DNA from: Vicia villosa
Lineage: Eukaryota; Streptophyta; Magnoliopsida; Fabales; Fabaceae
Assembly (NCBI RefSeq): GCF_029867415.1
Contig: NC_081186.1
Location: forward strand, 15,694,930-15,758,929
Length of the DNA: 64,000 nucleotides
Direction: 5' to 3'
Every line of letters starts with the position of its first letter. Positions within the stretch are counted from its first letter, which is position 1. Positions 1-10,594 of this stretch are shown piece by piece. Under the pieces are notes generated by a model. That model ran no database searches and was not told where the DNA came from. It saw nothing but the letters and a program-made list of their open reading frames with translations. The translations under genes and the position numbers were made by a program.

Positions 1-2315
1 ATAAAATAGTTGCAACCATTTAACCAAATAATAGAAATCAAATTTTATTTTAATTAAATAGCATTTTAATTAAAAATATTGTTAACCATAGCGATTAATC
101 GATTTAATCGGCACGAATAACAAATTATCATTTAACATAAATATTATATATTAATTTATTAATTTATTTATAAAAATAATTATTATATAATTAATTAACA
201 TATTAAAAGAATTTAGTTAAAATAGATATATAAATAAAAATAATTTGTTTTTAGGGATTATGATTCAATGAGATAGTTATTGAGGCATATGGTATAGACC
301 TTAATTCTAGGCTATTGGATTAGAAGAGGTTAATAACCTAAGGGCCAGATCTGAGGGTACATGGTAAACTACAGGCACGCAGACACAAAGGATCTAGGAT
401 GAAAATTCTGAAAAAATAATATGTGGGAGCGAGGATTCGAACCCCCACCCCCACGCTCACACAAACAATTCGCTACCACCCCAACTACACAAAGCGCGTG
501 TTTAAGATTCATCCCTATTAAATTATATATAAAACAACAAGATTAAAATGGATTCAGCGCGCGAAATTTTAAACAAGCAAATCAGGATGTGACAACACAT
601 CATCTTCCCCAACCATACCTGAGGATTCCTGCATATTTTGCTACGAATTTTCCAGGATCCCATTCGTAGCAAATATACCTGCAAAATAGCGATTAGCTCA
701 TACGCAAGCATAAATATTTCGCACCACCCCAAATCAACTCGTCCTGACCATGCGAACCTGATTGAACCACTCATTTGACCTAATTGACGACCTAGCAGAA
801 AACCCTAATTCATGAACCCTAAAACCTTGCTCGGCCGTTAATGGCAATGCACAGACAAACCACGCAAACTTCAATTCAATCATCCAGAAACGTTCATAAC
901 AATCACCCAAAGCATAAAACACAAACAATTTACCATATGAATGCACAAATCATGCTACTCGATCCAAAGTTCAGAACAACCTACCTCGGCTAATTGGAGG
1001 ATGTTCTGGGGGTGTTGTTGCAGAGTAGCGATCCCAATAGCTTCAGAATCCCTTGGTGAATCTTTTGCAATGCTTGAACCTTCTTAAAAACCTCCAATTC
1101 CTTGAAACCGAATTTGAATTTCTTAGTGACTTTTGAGTTCTTGTACGTGTGCCTTTTTCTCAATTTTCCGTCCCCTAATCCTATGCTTTAGGTTGTGTAC
1201 TTATAGGGGAAAGAATTAGGTCTAGAAAAGAGCCCAAAAAGCCTTTGAATCCAAACTTCCTTCTTTGAGGAATTTGATTTTGTTTCTTGAATAAAAAGTT
1301 TCTTTTTTGCCAAGATTATGTACCAATCTCCTCCCATTTGATTTGCCACGAAAATTAAATCATATCTTAGCATTAATGTTGATTGAAAATTAACAAAATA
1401 TATTTTCTATCAAAATTATTTGATTTCTCACTTATTTAAATCATTAAAAATCAATTTTAAATGAAATAAAATTGTGTAAAAATCGAATAAAGTGATAAAA
1501 TTCGTGGCATATCTTTTGGATAACTTATGGGCCAACTTCAAGTCATAAAAGTACGGGCCTATTTGCAAGAAATCCAATTTGAACCTCCTTTTTTCACATT
1601 TGGTCCTCCAAAATCAACCAACTTTGATCAAAGTGTCCTCTACAAGCCACTTTGGAACATATTTTTCATTTGGAGCTTTTATCTTGATCATATCTTCTTT
1701 AACAAAAAACTGCTTTTGAAGGATGCCTGAAAATGACCTATAATCTTTTGTACTGTACCTCTCAAATGAAGCATTTCTAGCCCTAGCTTGGGAGAGACAA
1801 AGTTGTAGAGAATCCAATTTCCTTCAAAATAGCCTTTGAGTGGGGAATTTTTGATGTTCCAGGTGAAAGTTATGCCCAGTCAAAGTTGGGTTGACTTTCT
1901 CCTAAAGAAACCCTAATTTGAACCTTTTGGTATTTGTTCATCTCTGAGTTTCTATTAATGGAATCATGATCAAGCTTTGATCAAATGATGTATACACCTC
2001 CCCATACTTGTTGTGTGACCAATGGTTAGAAGTTTGGATCATGCCTTGACTTTGGTTTTGAATCAGTTGATTGTAGATCTTGAGACTGTTTGAGCAGGTG
2101 ACCTTTGGAGTGGTGCCTTGACTTTTGCCATGGAGTTAAATTGGATCACTATAAACCATATACCCTTAATTAGGAGCCTTATCTCATTGATCCCTCTTAG
2201 AGGAATCTCAAACCCTAGCCTTAGGAGGCTCTTGGCTAGGAGTGTTGCTTGAATGGAACCCTAGTCTTTGAATCTTTGTAAGTGAAGTAGATGGGGCAAA
2301 TTTTGGGGTATGACA
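1..2315 (-). repeat. 3' LTR of element A (partial)
   Basis: Matches 22279-24652 over its whole length and ends at the same terminus (TGTCATACCCC read on the minus strand). Relative to the 5' LTR it has lost about 59 bp near position 1633. The missing segment is bounded by TCAA in the intact copy, which suggests a microhomology-mediated deletion. A TATA-like CTATAAGTA is at 1198-1206 and a tRNA-like module at 422-497. No gene. Confidence 0.93.
422..497 (-). other. tRNA-like pol III module in LTR A (3' copy)
   Basis: On the minus strand there is an A-box-like TGTGTAGTTGGGG, about 45 nt later a perfect B box (GGTTCGAATCC), and just downstream a run of six T (about 406-411). Total span is about 76 nt, tRNA-sized, but acceptor pairing is poor, so this is not a functional tRNA gene. 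It lies several hundred nt downstream of the TATA-like box, in R/U5. Confidence 0.5.
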
Positions 2316-2330
2316 GCTGCCCCTGTTCAA
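2316..2330 (-). other. Polypurine tract region of element A
   Basis: Minus-strand AACAGGGGCAGC abuts the 3' LTR terminus. This purine-rich stretch is the expected plus-strand primer. Nearly the same sequence abuts the 3' LTR of B and of D. Confidence 0.8.
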
Positions 2331-2525
2331 TCTTCTTAAACCTGAAGAGGAGGACAGGCCTGCTTGCCTGTTGCGACCTGAAGGTGGAAGATTATTGAAC
2401 ACTGAGAATGCCCTGAAATTTGCTGATATTGCGGAATGTGGAGTAGATGCGTTGCTGGCCACGGGGTTAACGTGGTAGGGCATGTTTGGGATTGGAATCT
2501 AAATTGAAATTGAAATGAGTTCCGG

Positions 2526-3110
2526 CTACTGCCAAAGGACGTGGTACCATATCACTGCCGTGATAAGATGTAACGCGAGGGTTACGATTTGGATTGAAGT
2601 TGAAGGTGCCATTATCACTGCCAAGGGACTAACGTGATAAGACGTAACGCGAGGGTTACGATTTGAATTTGAAATTGAAGGTGCCGTTATCACTGCGGTG
2701 ATAAGACGTAACGCGGAGGTTACGATTTGGTTTGAAATTGCCATTATCACTGCCGTGATAAGACGTAACGCGAGGGTTACGATTTGGATTGAAGTTGCCA
2801 TTATCACTGCCGTGATAAGACGTAACGCGAGGGTTACGATTTGGATTGAAGTTGCCATTATCACTGTCGTGATAAGACGTAACGCGAGGGTTACGATTTA
2901 GTTTGAAATTGCCACTATCACTGCCGTGATAAGACGTAACGCGAGGGTCACGATTTAGTTTGAAATTGAAATTGCCATTATCACTGTCGTGATAAGACGT
3001 AACGTGAAGGTTACGATTTAGATTGAAGTTGCCATTATCACTGCCGTGATAAGACGTAACGCGAAGGTTACGATTTGGATTGAAATTGAAATTGAAAATA
3101 GAGTTTGAAA
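2526..3110 (-). repeat. 57-bp tandem repeat array in the 3' UTR of A
   Basis: The motif ATAAGACGTAACGCG recurs at 2701, 2758, 2815, 2872, 2929, 2992 and 3049: spacing 57 bp, once 63 bp, with more diverged units before. About nine units in all. Each unit holds two small dyads, TTATCAC-TGCC-GTGATAA and GTAAC...GTTAC. Because 57 and 63 are multiples of three, long repetitive open frames run through the array on both strands; I treat these as artefacts. Tandem repeats between pol and the 3' LTR are a known property of Ogre-like elements. Confidence 0.95.
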
Positions 3111-3738
3111 TAGGATTCAAGAGAAACCAAGCTTCATTTGTAAAATGATGCTCTGCGAATGTATATGCTTATGATTTGTTGTAAATGCATGCATGCTTAT
3201 GCAGATGGTACATATGCGGGTGTATATGAATATGGATATGTATGATGACTTTGATGTATTATCTTTTGTCACCCATTGGATTTGTTTAGCTTTCCGAGCA
3301 GCTTTGCGGGTCTCAACTCAGATCGTCTGAAGTTAGTCTACTGGGATGTTGCAATGCTTTCGGGACCAGGCGTATATTGACTACCGAAGATGTTGTGGTT
3401 TCGTCCTCTCCTTTTTTAGTCTGATGGTTTGTAAGTTTCTTGTTTTAAAATCAAAGATTAAAGTTTATGAGAAATAAATTATTCTTTGCACTTGGTATTG
3501 AAATGATGAAAAAATAAGTATGAAAAGGAAAATTTTTTATTGATTGTTGCCTTGCATTGGCGAATGTACAAAAAGGTATGAAAGAAAGAAAAATGACAAA
3601 TAGAAATGATATTAATACTGCTATTGCTCTTTTGCTATCGAGGGCCCCAGTAATCCTTTGACTTTGGAAGTTGATGATCGCTCGATTTCTTATCCTTTAC
3701 GAATTGTCTTGGGCTCGTAGCTTGGAATCTTGCCCCTG
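3111..3738 (-). other. Rest of 3' UTR of A
   Basis: Between the tandem array and the end of pol. Contains several ATGCAT-rich stretches around 3130-3240 and an AT-rich tail, but no ORF or recognisable site. Confidence 0.6.
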
Positions 3739-4366
3739 CTAGGCGTAGTATTTCTTGACTGCGTCTGAATTGATTGGATGTGGTAGCTCGTCCCCATCCA
3801 TGGTAGTGAGGACGAGTGCTCCTCCTGAGAACACTGTTTTTATGACATATGGACCTTCGTAGTTGGGTGTCCATTTTCCTCGGGCGTCAAGTCGGGGTAG
3901 TAAGATCTTCTTGAGAACGAGGTCCCCTTCTTTATAAGTTCGAGGGCGGACCTTTTTGTCGAATGCCTTTTTCATTCTCTTCTGATAGAGCTGCCCATGG
4001 CACAAAGCCGTCAGTCGCTTTTCTTCGATGAGATTAAGCTGATCAAAACGGGTTTTTACCCATTCCGATTCTTCTAACTTTGTGTCGGATAGGACTCTTA
4101 ATGATGGGATCTCCACCTCGATAGGGAGGACTGCTTCCATACCATAGACCATGGAGAAAGGGGTTGCCCCTGTGGATGTGCGTAATGAAGTTTTGTAACC
4201 GTGCAGGGCGAAGGGCAGCATTTCATGCCAGTCCTTGTACGTCTTCACCATTTTCTGTATTATCTTTTTGATATTTTTGTTTGCTGCTTCAACAGCGCCA
4301 TTCATCTTAGGCCTGTATGGTGAAGAATTGTGGTGTTCAATTTTGAATTCCTCGCACAGCTCCTTC
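3739..4366 (-). pseudogene. C-terminal integrase part of A pol
   Basis: Continues the pol frame interrupted by element H. The piece begins in the integrase catalytic core and carries the third catalytic residue in the context NGAVEAANKNIKK (Glu). It then runs through HEMLPFALHGYKT, the PFSMVYGMEAVLP block and the GKWTPNYEGPY segment (GPY/F-like module) and ends at SDAVKKYYA. The other two catalytic aspartates are on the far side of H, at 12146-14979. Without H this end of pol would be open. It terminates naturally at 3739, as related polyproteins do. Confidence 0.88.
4362..4366. repeat. Left target-site duplication of H (CCTTC)
   Basis: CCTTC directly precedes the LTR start TGTTAGACG and is repeated at 12141-12145 directly after ...ATTCACA. 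A 5-bp duplication fits LTR-retrotransposon integration. Confidence 0.92.
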
Positions 4367-5908
4367 TGTTAGACGCTGGCCTAAAGATCTAGAGGGGGGG
4401 GGGTGAATAGATCTCACTAAGTTTTTACGGATTTTTCTACTGACTCGAGCGAAAGCGGTTCTGAATCGACTTGCGTCTATTCCGGACCGCTATTGCAAAG
4501 GTCGTATGTGTTTCAAAACCAAAAAGTAAGTGGAATTGATGGTGAAGTAATATGATGGCTAACCAATACGTTTAACAACTGAAAACCAATTAACTTCTAG
4601 ATTGACAACTTTGATTTGCAATGCAGTAAGATTGGATTAAGCAAAAACACAAACACTTGGTGATACGTTCAAATTGATAGTGATTCAAGTTGTGGTGAAT
4701 TGTGATGTTTGTGCAGAACTTTAATTCACAATTTTAACACTTGAATCGTTGATCAATTTTGCACTTATAACCAATTTTGAACAGAAAGTAAAAGAGAAAG
4801 TAAAAGCGACAAGAACACGATATTTGTTTAGGCAGTTCGTCGATCGTCCTCGCTACGACTACGTCTGCCCCCAATTCCAAATTGAAATTGGGTAATCTTT
4901 CATTAATGTTGAAAGTAGTATATACAAAGAAGATAACAAAGCGATAAACGATAAACCAATTATGTCGATCCTTTGAATCTTCTTCCCCCTTAATCTTGAG
5001 CCAGATCAAGGTTATCCAAGAGCTTCACTTTGATTCCCTTCTGCAGTGTCTTGATTCCTTGAACTCCCCGTTCCTCAATCGTTACACTCAGCCGAATCCT
5101 CAATGAACGCCTCTTGATAAAAACCCCCAAGAACCACCCGTCGTGGAGGACAAAACCCGCAGATTTTATTCACCAACAAACCCCACAAACCTTCACCCAC
5201 TAGGAATCTTCAATTCCGTTCCATGGACGTTATCGAACTCATCACTAACCCGCAACGCAAGAATGATTATGTGTAATTGTGTTGGAGATGATGAAGAACG
5301 AAGATGAGAAGCGTTTGTGTATCTTTCAGTCGTTGGTGTTGTAAGAATAATTACCCTTGCACAATATATATGATTGCATAACAGTTAGAACCAAGAAAAA
5401 CTGATTTTTGAACTTTCTTGATCAGTTAGGTCGACCACTTGTAGTGCTTAGGTCGACCTAACAGAGCTTGCAGAATTTTGCTCCCAGTTAGGTCGACCTG
5501 TTGAAGGAGTAGGTCGACCAGAATCCTCTTCTGATGCATTCTGGGGACATTTTCACAGATTAGGTCGACCTAGTTGATGTGTAGGTCGACCTAACAGGCT
5601 GATATGTAGAATTCATCAATTTAGGTCGACCTAAATGATGTGTGAGTCGACCTGGCAGTGGTATATGAATTTTTCTCCATTTTAGGTCGACCTGGGTTGA
5701 TGGTAGGTCGACCTAACTGTTGTTTTTCTGCATTCTTCTTGTTTTGCTTGTGTTGAGTCAACCTTTAAACATATAAACATAATGGGTTGACCTATGAGTG
5801 ATCAATGCTTGCTTTTCTTTAAGTTTTCTGCTTCCGTCTTGTTGTTTGAATGCTTATTTGAGTTTGCCATGAATCAAAAACATCTTTGAGTGTAATCTTG
5901 TATTCACA
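4367..5908 (-). repeat. 3' LTR of element H
   Basis: 1542 bp, plus-strand ends TGTTAGAC...ATTCACA. Copy of 10597-12140. Contains a G-run at 4393-4402, the TATA-like box at 5363-5371 and the GTCGAC dyad array at 5430-5712. No gene. Confidence 0.95.
5430..5712. promoter_or_regulatory. Paired GTCGAC dyad array, LTR copy 1
   Basis: Ten GTCGAC cores, mostly within RGGTCGACCY, start at 5430, 5452, 5492, 5513, 5564, 5585, 5625, 5646, 5686 and 5707. They form five pairs with 21-22 bp between partners. Pairs begin 62, 72, 61 and 61 bp apart. This is the 3' LTR copy of the array described at 11662-11944. Confidence 0.85.
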
Positions 5909-6342
5909 TACTCCCCCTTTTTGATGATGGCAAACCATTCGTCTAAGCTTTGGTAGTATATGATAAAGACTCAACAGAGCTCCCCCGTACATCCAGCATC
6001 TATCTCTCAACAGGGCAATCTCTCAACAAAGCTCCCCCGTACACTCAGCATCTATTGTATCTATCTCCCCCTTTGACAACATCAAAAAGAGAAACAAAGA
6101 GAACAGAGTAGGAGAGAAACAAGAGAAATAAAGAATACCGGTAGTCATAGAGATAGATAACATGTAAATGGTGAAATCATAAGAGCTAATCATGTTTTAA
6201 AGAAAGCCAACAACATACATAGTAGTTCAAGAGATTTATAAAAGAAAACAGAGAGTACTACATCATATAATGTTTTTAACAATAAAACAAAAACTTAATG
6301 GCATGAAATGCAATGAAATGATGATATGATAAACAATATGTC
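5909..6342 (-). other. PPT and 3' UTR of H
   Basis: AAAAAGGGGGAG (minus strand, 5911-5922) sits two bases from the 3' LTR and is a textbook copia polypurine tract. The rest to 6342 is A-rich untranslated sequence containing two imperfect repeats of AAAGCTCCCCCGTACA-like sequence near 5978-6045. Nothing else seen. Confidence 0.8.
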
Positions 6343-7764
6343 CTAACGCCTGCCCCTTCTTCCTCTTCCTCTTTGAAATGTATGAGGTCGATCTTCTTCA
6401 ACCTGTTCCAACAAATCCAGCACAGACATGTTAAGAGTGTTGAAGCTTTGGCTTATGTTAGCATGACGATGCAATGCCGTTTCCTCAAACTGATTCTGCC
6501 TCAATATGGAGTTGGATGCAAACGTTTCAAAATCGTTCCTTTGTTCCTGAACCAAGCCGTACAAAGATTGGTATTGACGTTGTTGTTCCTCATATCTATC
6601 TTGTTGAAGCTGCTGCATTGTTTGAAATTGAAGCTGTTGAGTTTCAAAGTTCTGCTGTTGTTGAAGTTGCATAGCTTCAAGCATAGATATTATGTTGGAT
6701 TGATCAGGAGGAGGTGGAGCAGTGTATCCCCAAGGAACTTCTTCCTGTTGAGACGGAACATATTGCCAATTTGGATCCGTGTCATGAGCTATGTCTTCCA
6801 TGGTTTGATCCTCATCATTTGCTATTTCTTGATCGTTTCCCTCTTCCTCATTTCCTACATTGTTTCCAAACTCCGTAGGATCATCATAGTTGTAGATAAC
6901 CTTCCCTGTTCCTTTTTGAATGAGATAATAGGTTTTCCTAACAGGATTCCAATGATATCCCATAAGAGTCAAGGTGGTTTGTGAGAATTCCTGGGATTGA
7001 TGTACGCGAGTGTAGTGTAAGTGATCAAGTCGCATACCAAAGTGATTGACAATTGTTTGAATGATTGAACCATAACACAGGGCTGTAGTTTTCTGTTTGA
7101 CCTCATGAAACTTAGCAGCTAGGAAGTGAGGCCAGTGTAAACGCGTTCTATTTTGCAGCAGATACATGAGCACCACTTCATTTCTTTCAATTCTCGAATA
7201 TCCTCCTGCCCTTGGTCGAATGATTCTTGAGATTACCCAGTTCAAGAGCCTAGGATCTCGCTTCAAATGACCAGCTGTTATTGTTTCATTTGATCTGTCA
7301 AATACGGAAGGATCTTTGAGGATTGACTTCATGTAGGCCTCATGGTCATAGTTTCCCGGTACATCCCCGTCTACCATACGGAGTTCATCACCAACGATTG
7401 TCAGACCAAAGATACTAATCCAGACCCGTTTGTCAACAACATGCGACCTAGATCCCATTTTGAAACGGAAATTACAACCGTCTCCTTTTGTAAATCCTGC
7501 ATAGAAAGCCCTAACGGTATTTTCACAGTACGGGGTATCACATTGCAATAAGGGATGAATATTTTGATGTTCAATTAACGCAGCGACATCAGGGATATGC
7601 ATGTTTTCGACAAGATTTGGATCATAAGTATATTGCTTAACAATTTTCCTTTTCATCTGCCACTTCTCAAAGTTTTCTCTACAATCAGGATGAACAAGAG
7701 CACTTACCGGTTGAGATGATGAACTGGAAGCAATTTCCTTTCCTTTTCTTGATTTTGGAGGCAT
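6343..7764 (-). CDS. ORF2 of H: plant 'Transposase_32'-like protein of unknown role
   Basis: Intact ORF of 473 codons from the ATG at 7764 (MPPKSRKGKEIASSSS); the frame is open further upstream but without ATG. The N-terminus is basic and serine-rich and could be a nuclear-localisation region (inference). The middle carries HPDCRENFEKWQ, a VRAFYAGF block and a VWISIFGL block, which resemble the domain annotated in plants as 'putative plant transposon protein'. I see no DDE catalytic triad, so a transposase activity is not shown. The C-terminal third is Gln-rich and probably coiled coil, and the protein ends in an RGRGRRGRR tail that could bind nucleic acid. It takes the place where a copia element would have pol. 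An array of GTCGAC dyads lies 140-340 bp upstream. Function unknown. Confidence 0.75.
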   Translation of the reverse strand: MPPKSRKGKEIASSSSSQPVSALVHPDCRENFEKWQMKRKIVKQYTYDPNLVENMHIPDVAALIEHQNIHPLLQCDTPYCENTVRAFYAGFTKGDGCNFRFKMGSRSHVVDKRVWISIFGLTIVGDELRMVDGDVPGNYDHEAYMKSILKDPSVFDRSNETITAGHLKRDPRLLNWVISRIIRPRAGGYSRIERNEVVLMYLLQNRTRLHWPHFLAAKFHEVKQKTTALCYGSIIQTIVNHFGMRLDHLHYTRVHQSQEFSQTTLTLMGYHWNPVRKTYYLIQKGTGKVIYNYDDPTEFGNNVGNEEEGNDQEIANDEDQTMEDIAHDTDPNWQYVPSQQEEVPWGYTAPPPPDQSNIISMLEAMQLQQQQNFETQQLQFQTMQQLQQDRYEEQQRQYQSLYGLVQEQRNDFETFASNSILRQNQFEETALHRHANISQSFNTLNMSVLDLLEQVEEDRPHTFQRGRGRRGRR

Positions 7765-7903
7765 GGTTGGAGATGCTTTGAGTGAGAGAGGGATGATTTT
7801 TGACAATTTTGAGTTTGAGGAATTAGGGTTAGCCGTACCAAAAGAGATGAGAATGAGAGGGAATGCAAGAATGGAATGTTTTGAATGAATGATATTGGGT
7901 CGG

Positions 7904-8109
7904 GTCGACCTAACAGACCCAAATATGGAAAAATTTACGCAGTAGGTCGACCTAAAGTGAAGCTGGGTCGACCTAACAGAAGTAACAAAAACAAATGACC
8001 AAATTAGGTCGACCTAAATTGTGAGTAGGTCGACGCAACTGGACCTTTTTAGTTTTTCTAAAGAAGCTTCTTATGTAGGTCGACTCAAATACAGGGTAGG
8101 TCGACCTAA
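7904..8109. promoter_or_regulatory. Paired GTCGAC dyad array upstream of ORF2 of H
   Basis: GTCGAC cores begin at 7904, 7946, 7967, 8008, 8029, 8079 and 8100. The last six form three pairs each exactly 21 bp apart; pairs start 62 and 71 bp apart. This is the same geometry as in the LTR, although the sequence between the dyads differs. It lies directly 5' of ORF2 on the minus strand. No convincing TATA box is seen between the array and the ORF (only a weak CAATATC near 7893). Confidence 0.75.
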
Positions 8110-8801
8110 GTTTCTTTCAATGATGAAAATGCCTTAGAAATGTTTCTATATGATGTATTTTTGTTTTGTCATTTGCTTGAATGCACAACCATTGTATATT
8201 ATGAATGAAATGATGAACATATATACATAAGTATTTGAGAAGAGTAGATAAGAGCACATGAAGTCACTATAAGCATGTTAATTGATAGCATATTATAGCA
8301 TCAATAAAATTTTTGGAAGTGAACAATAAACATGTTACCGCTTTCTCAATATGTAGGTGTTTTGTCATCATTGTTTGGAGTCTTCTTGTCAGTGTGCCAT
8401 ACTCCTAGATTTGATAATGAATTGTTTTGATGGAATGTTTCACAGGTTGATTTTTGCGAAAAACTTATCTAGTATCGATTACTCGATGTTCTCCCGGATG
8501 CGGGACATAGTCCCAAACAATATTCTGCTAAGAATAAGTTTAAAATCTCTTTGCAATGCAACTTGCCAATTTGCACATCAAGTACTGCGTCCTAAGTGTT
8601 TTTCGGAATATCTGTATTTGTAATGTATCTCATACATTTGCGATGGCTAGAACACCTACATTTCCTTTGCCAAGTATGATTCTTCAAACTGTCTTCATAG
8701 ATGACATACCAAAATTGGTATGTCTTCCTATATGTGTCTTGAGCACCAGCTGTCAAGGAACTACCACCGTTCGGCGATGTCAAGACACTTTTCCTGCGAG
8801 A
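8110..8801 (-). other. Spacer between gag and the dyad array of H
   Basis: AT-rich sequence where protease and integrase would begin in an autonomous copia element. Both strands were read in the supplied frames. Only short frames without recognisable motifs occur. No remnant of pol recognised. Confidence 0.6.
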
Positions 8802-10541
8802 TTAAATTAGAGTGGAAGGTCCCCAATCTTCATTGGGTCCTGGATGGTGAGTACACAATTTGTTGCACTTAGGCAACCATTGAAATACTCCTTTAGGAAC
8901 TAAAATTCTCCTAAATTTGCATTTTTCAATGGTATGTCCCTTTTTGCAACAATAATGACAGGTAATATGATGAGAATATGGAGTTTTGCTAGTTGATACT
9001 TTTGGTACAAAAGTGTATTTACTATATAAAGGAGTATACGATCTTTTGAACTTGTTTGGATCAACTGCAAAAGTCACTTTTGGTTGTAGAGCCTTGTCTA
9101 ACTTGGCTTTTAGATCTCTCACTTCTTTTTGCCAAATGTGACATGTCTCACAACCAAACCATGATGTAGGATCTATTTCAACTTTGTCCTTTTGAACGTC
9201 TAGCATAGATTGTTTTAAAGCTTCCATGTCCCTTTCGGTTTTCTCAACTTTTGATTCAAGATATGAAAATATTTTCTTATTTGAGGCCAAAAGTTTGAAA
9301 GCTTTAATTGCATCTCTATGTAATTCTTCAAAAGCAAGTTTTAGTTGAGAATGAGATACCTTATCTACGAGTTCAGGTTTAAGATGACTTACAGCTTTCT
9401 TTTTCTTGTTTTGATGAGCCATGAAGCATAGGTTTGCTGATTCTTCTTCATCGCTTGACGAGCTTTCACTAGATGAATCACTTTCCCATGCTATGTAAGC
9501 TCTTTTAGATTTGTTATGACCTTTGCTTTGGTTCTTCTCCTTTTCTTTCTTAAGATATGGACAATCCGGTTTGTAGTGACCGGCTTTCCCACAATTGAAG
9601 CAAAGACCTTTGATCTTTCCTTTGTTGTCGTCATCTTGTTTGAACATGTTTGATTGCTTTCTATAGTTGACCAATCCTTTGTCGGAATGTTTTGCTCCAT
9701 TTTTCTTTAGATATTTGTTGTATCTTCGCACAAACAGTCCCATTTCCTCATCATCGGAGTCTTCGTCATCACTTGTGTCACTATCCTTTGGCTCTCGTTT
9801 TGAGGTCTTGGAGCTCGAAGCTTTTAGAGCTATTGACTTCTTCTCTACCTCTTTCTCCATGTTCTTTTCTTTCTTTGTCCTCTTCTCATGCATGTCAAGG
9901 CATTTAAGATGTTGTTCATGTTCCTCTAGTTTACCAAAGAGAGTGGTAATGTCTAAAGTGTTGAGATCATTTGCTTCCTTAATTGCTGTAACTTTGGGCT
10001 GCCATTCCCTGTTCAAACACCTTAAGATTTTGTTAGTAGCAACTGCATTGGAAACAGGTCTATCAAGAGAATTTAATCGATTTTTCAGGTGAACGAATCT
10101 TTTCTGCATGCTTTCGATGGTTTCACCATCTTCCATGTGGAAAAGTTCGAACTCTTGAGTTAACGTATTGATCCTAGCTAGTTTGACATCATCCGTTCCC
10201 TCGTGGGCAACTTGCAATGTGTCCCACATAGCTTTAGCTGATCTACAATGGGAAACGCGATAGTATTCATCAACTCCTAGAGCTGAGATTAGAATGTTTC
10301 TCGCTTTCCAATCGTATGCATATTTCTTTTCATCTTTAGCATTCCAAGTATCTTCTGGTTTTGGAACAACTGCACCAGCTGCATTTGTCATGGTGATCTG
10401 AAATGGACCATTGACAATAGCTGTCCAGATGTTCCTATCAATTGCATTGATATGGACACACATACAATCCTTCCAATAGCCGTAGTTTTCTCCGTTGAAA
10501 ACTGGAGCTCTATTATGAGCCCCTTTAAGTCCGGAAGCCAT
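8802..10541 (-). CDS. gag: Gag of element H (Ty1/copia type, two zinc knuckles)
   Basis: Intact 579-codon ORF from the ATG at 10541 (MASGLKGAHNRAPVFNGENY); the frame is open upstream only through the PBS without an ATG. The N-terminal half shows the plant copia Gag pattern: FNGENYGYWKDCM near residue 16, AKAMWDTLQVAHEGTDDVK, and the region around FELFHMEDGETIESM. A basic/acidic linker is followed by a CCHC knuckle CFNCGKAGHYKPDC (about 9559-9604) and, near the C-terminus, a second knuckle CHYCCKKGHTIEKC (about 8925-8965). Between them is a long helical, probably coiled-coil stretch. Gag packages element RNA into virus-like particles. The ORF stops soon after the second knuckle, so no Pol is fused to it. 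Intactness beside missing enzymes suggests that Gag is kept under selection or that the copy is recent. Confidence 0.9.
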   Translation of the reverse strand: MASGLKGAHNRAPVFNGENYGYWKDCMCVHINAIDRNIWTAIVNGPFQITMTNAAGAVVPKPEDTWNAKDEKKYAYDWKARNILISALGVDEYYRVSHCRSAKAMWDTLQVAHEGTDDVKLARINTLTQEFELFHMEDGETIESMQKRFVHLKNRLNSLDRPVSNAVATNKILRCLNREWQPKVTAIKEANDLNTLDITTLFGKLEEHEQHLKCLDMHEKRTKKEKNMEKEVEKKSIALKASSSKTSKREPKDSDTSDDEDSDDEEMGLFVRRYNKYLKKNGAKHSDKGLVNYRKQSNMFKQDDDNKGKIKGLCFNCGKAGHYKPDCPYLKKEKEKNQSKGHNKSKRAYIAWESDSSSESSSSDEEESANLCFMAHQNKKKKAVSHLKPELVDKVSHSQLKLAFEELHRDAIKAFKLLASNKKIFSYLESKVEKTERDMEALKQSMLDVQKDKVEIDPTSWFGCETCHIWQKEVRDLKAKLDKALQPKVTFAVDPNKFKRSYTPLYSKYTFVPKVSTSKTPYSHHITCHYCCKKGHTIEKCKFRRILVPKGVFQWLPKCNKLCTHHPGPNEDWGPSTLI

Positions 10542-10581
10542 CTTTCCAATAAGTGTTTCACGTAGCACGGAATAAACCAGA

Positions 10582-10594
10582 GATCTTGATGCCA
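10582..10594 (-). other. Putative PBS of H
   Basis: Minus-strand TGGCATCAAGATC begins two bases after the 5' LTR. It resembles the plant copia PBS complementary to initiator Met-tRNA (TGGTATCAGAGC) but with mismatches, so primer identity is uncertain. Confidence 0.5.

Noticed and set aside
2526..3120. Long open frames with repetitive NRNPRVTSYHGSDNGN-type peptides
   Set aside because: They arise because the tandem unit is 57 bp, a multiple of three; frames are open on both strands and no start or codon signal supports a protein.
6343..7764. Active transposase
   Set aside because: The family name suggests it, but no DDE/D triad is visible and the element has LTRs and a 5-bp TSD, so movement is by retrotransposition.
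9667..10092. Plus-strand ORF of 141 codons
   Set aside because: Shadow of the Gag ORF of H on the opposite strand, Ser/Phe-rich as expected from the antisense of Lys/Glu-rich codons.
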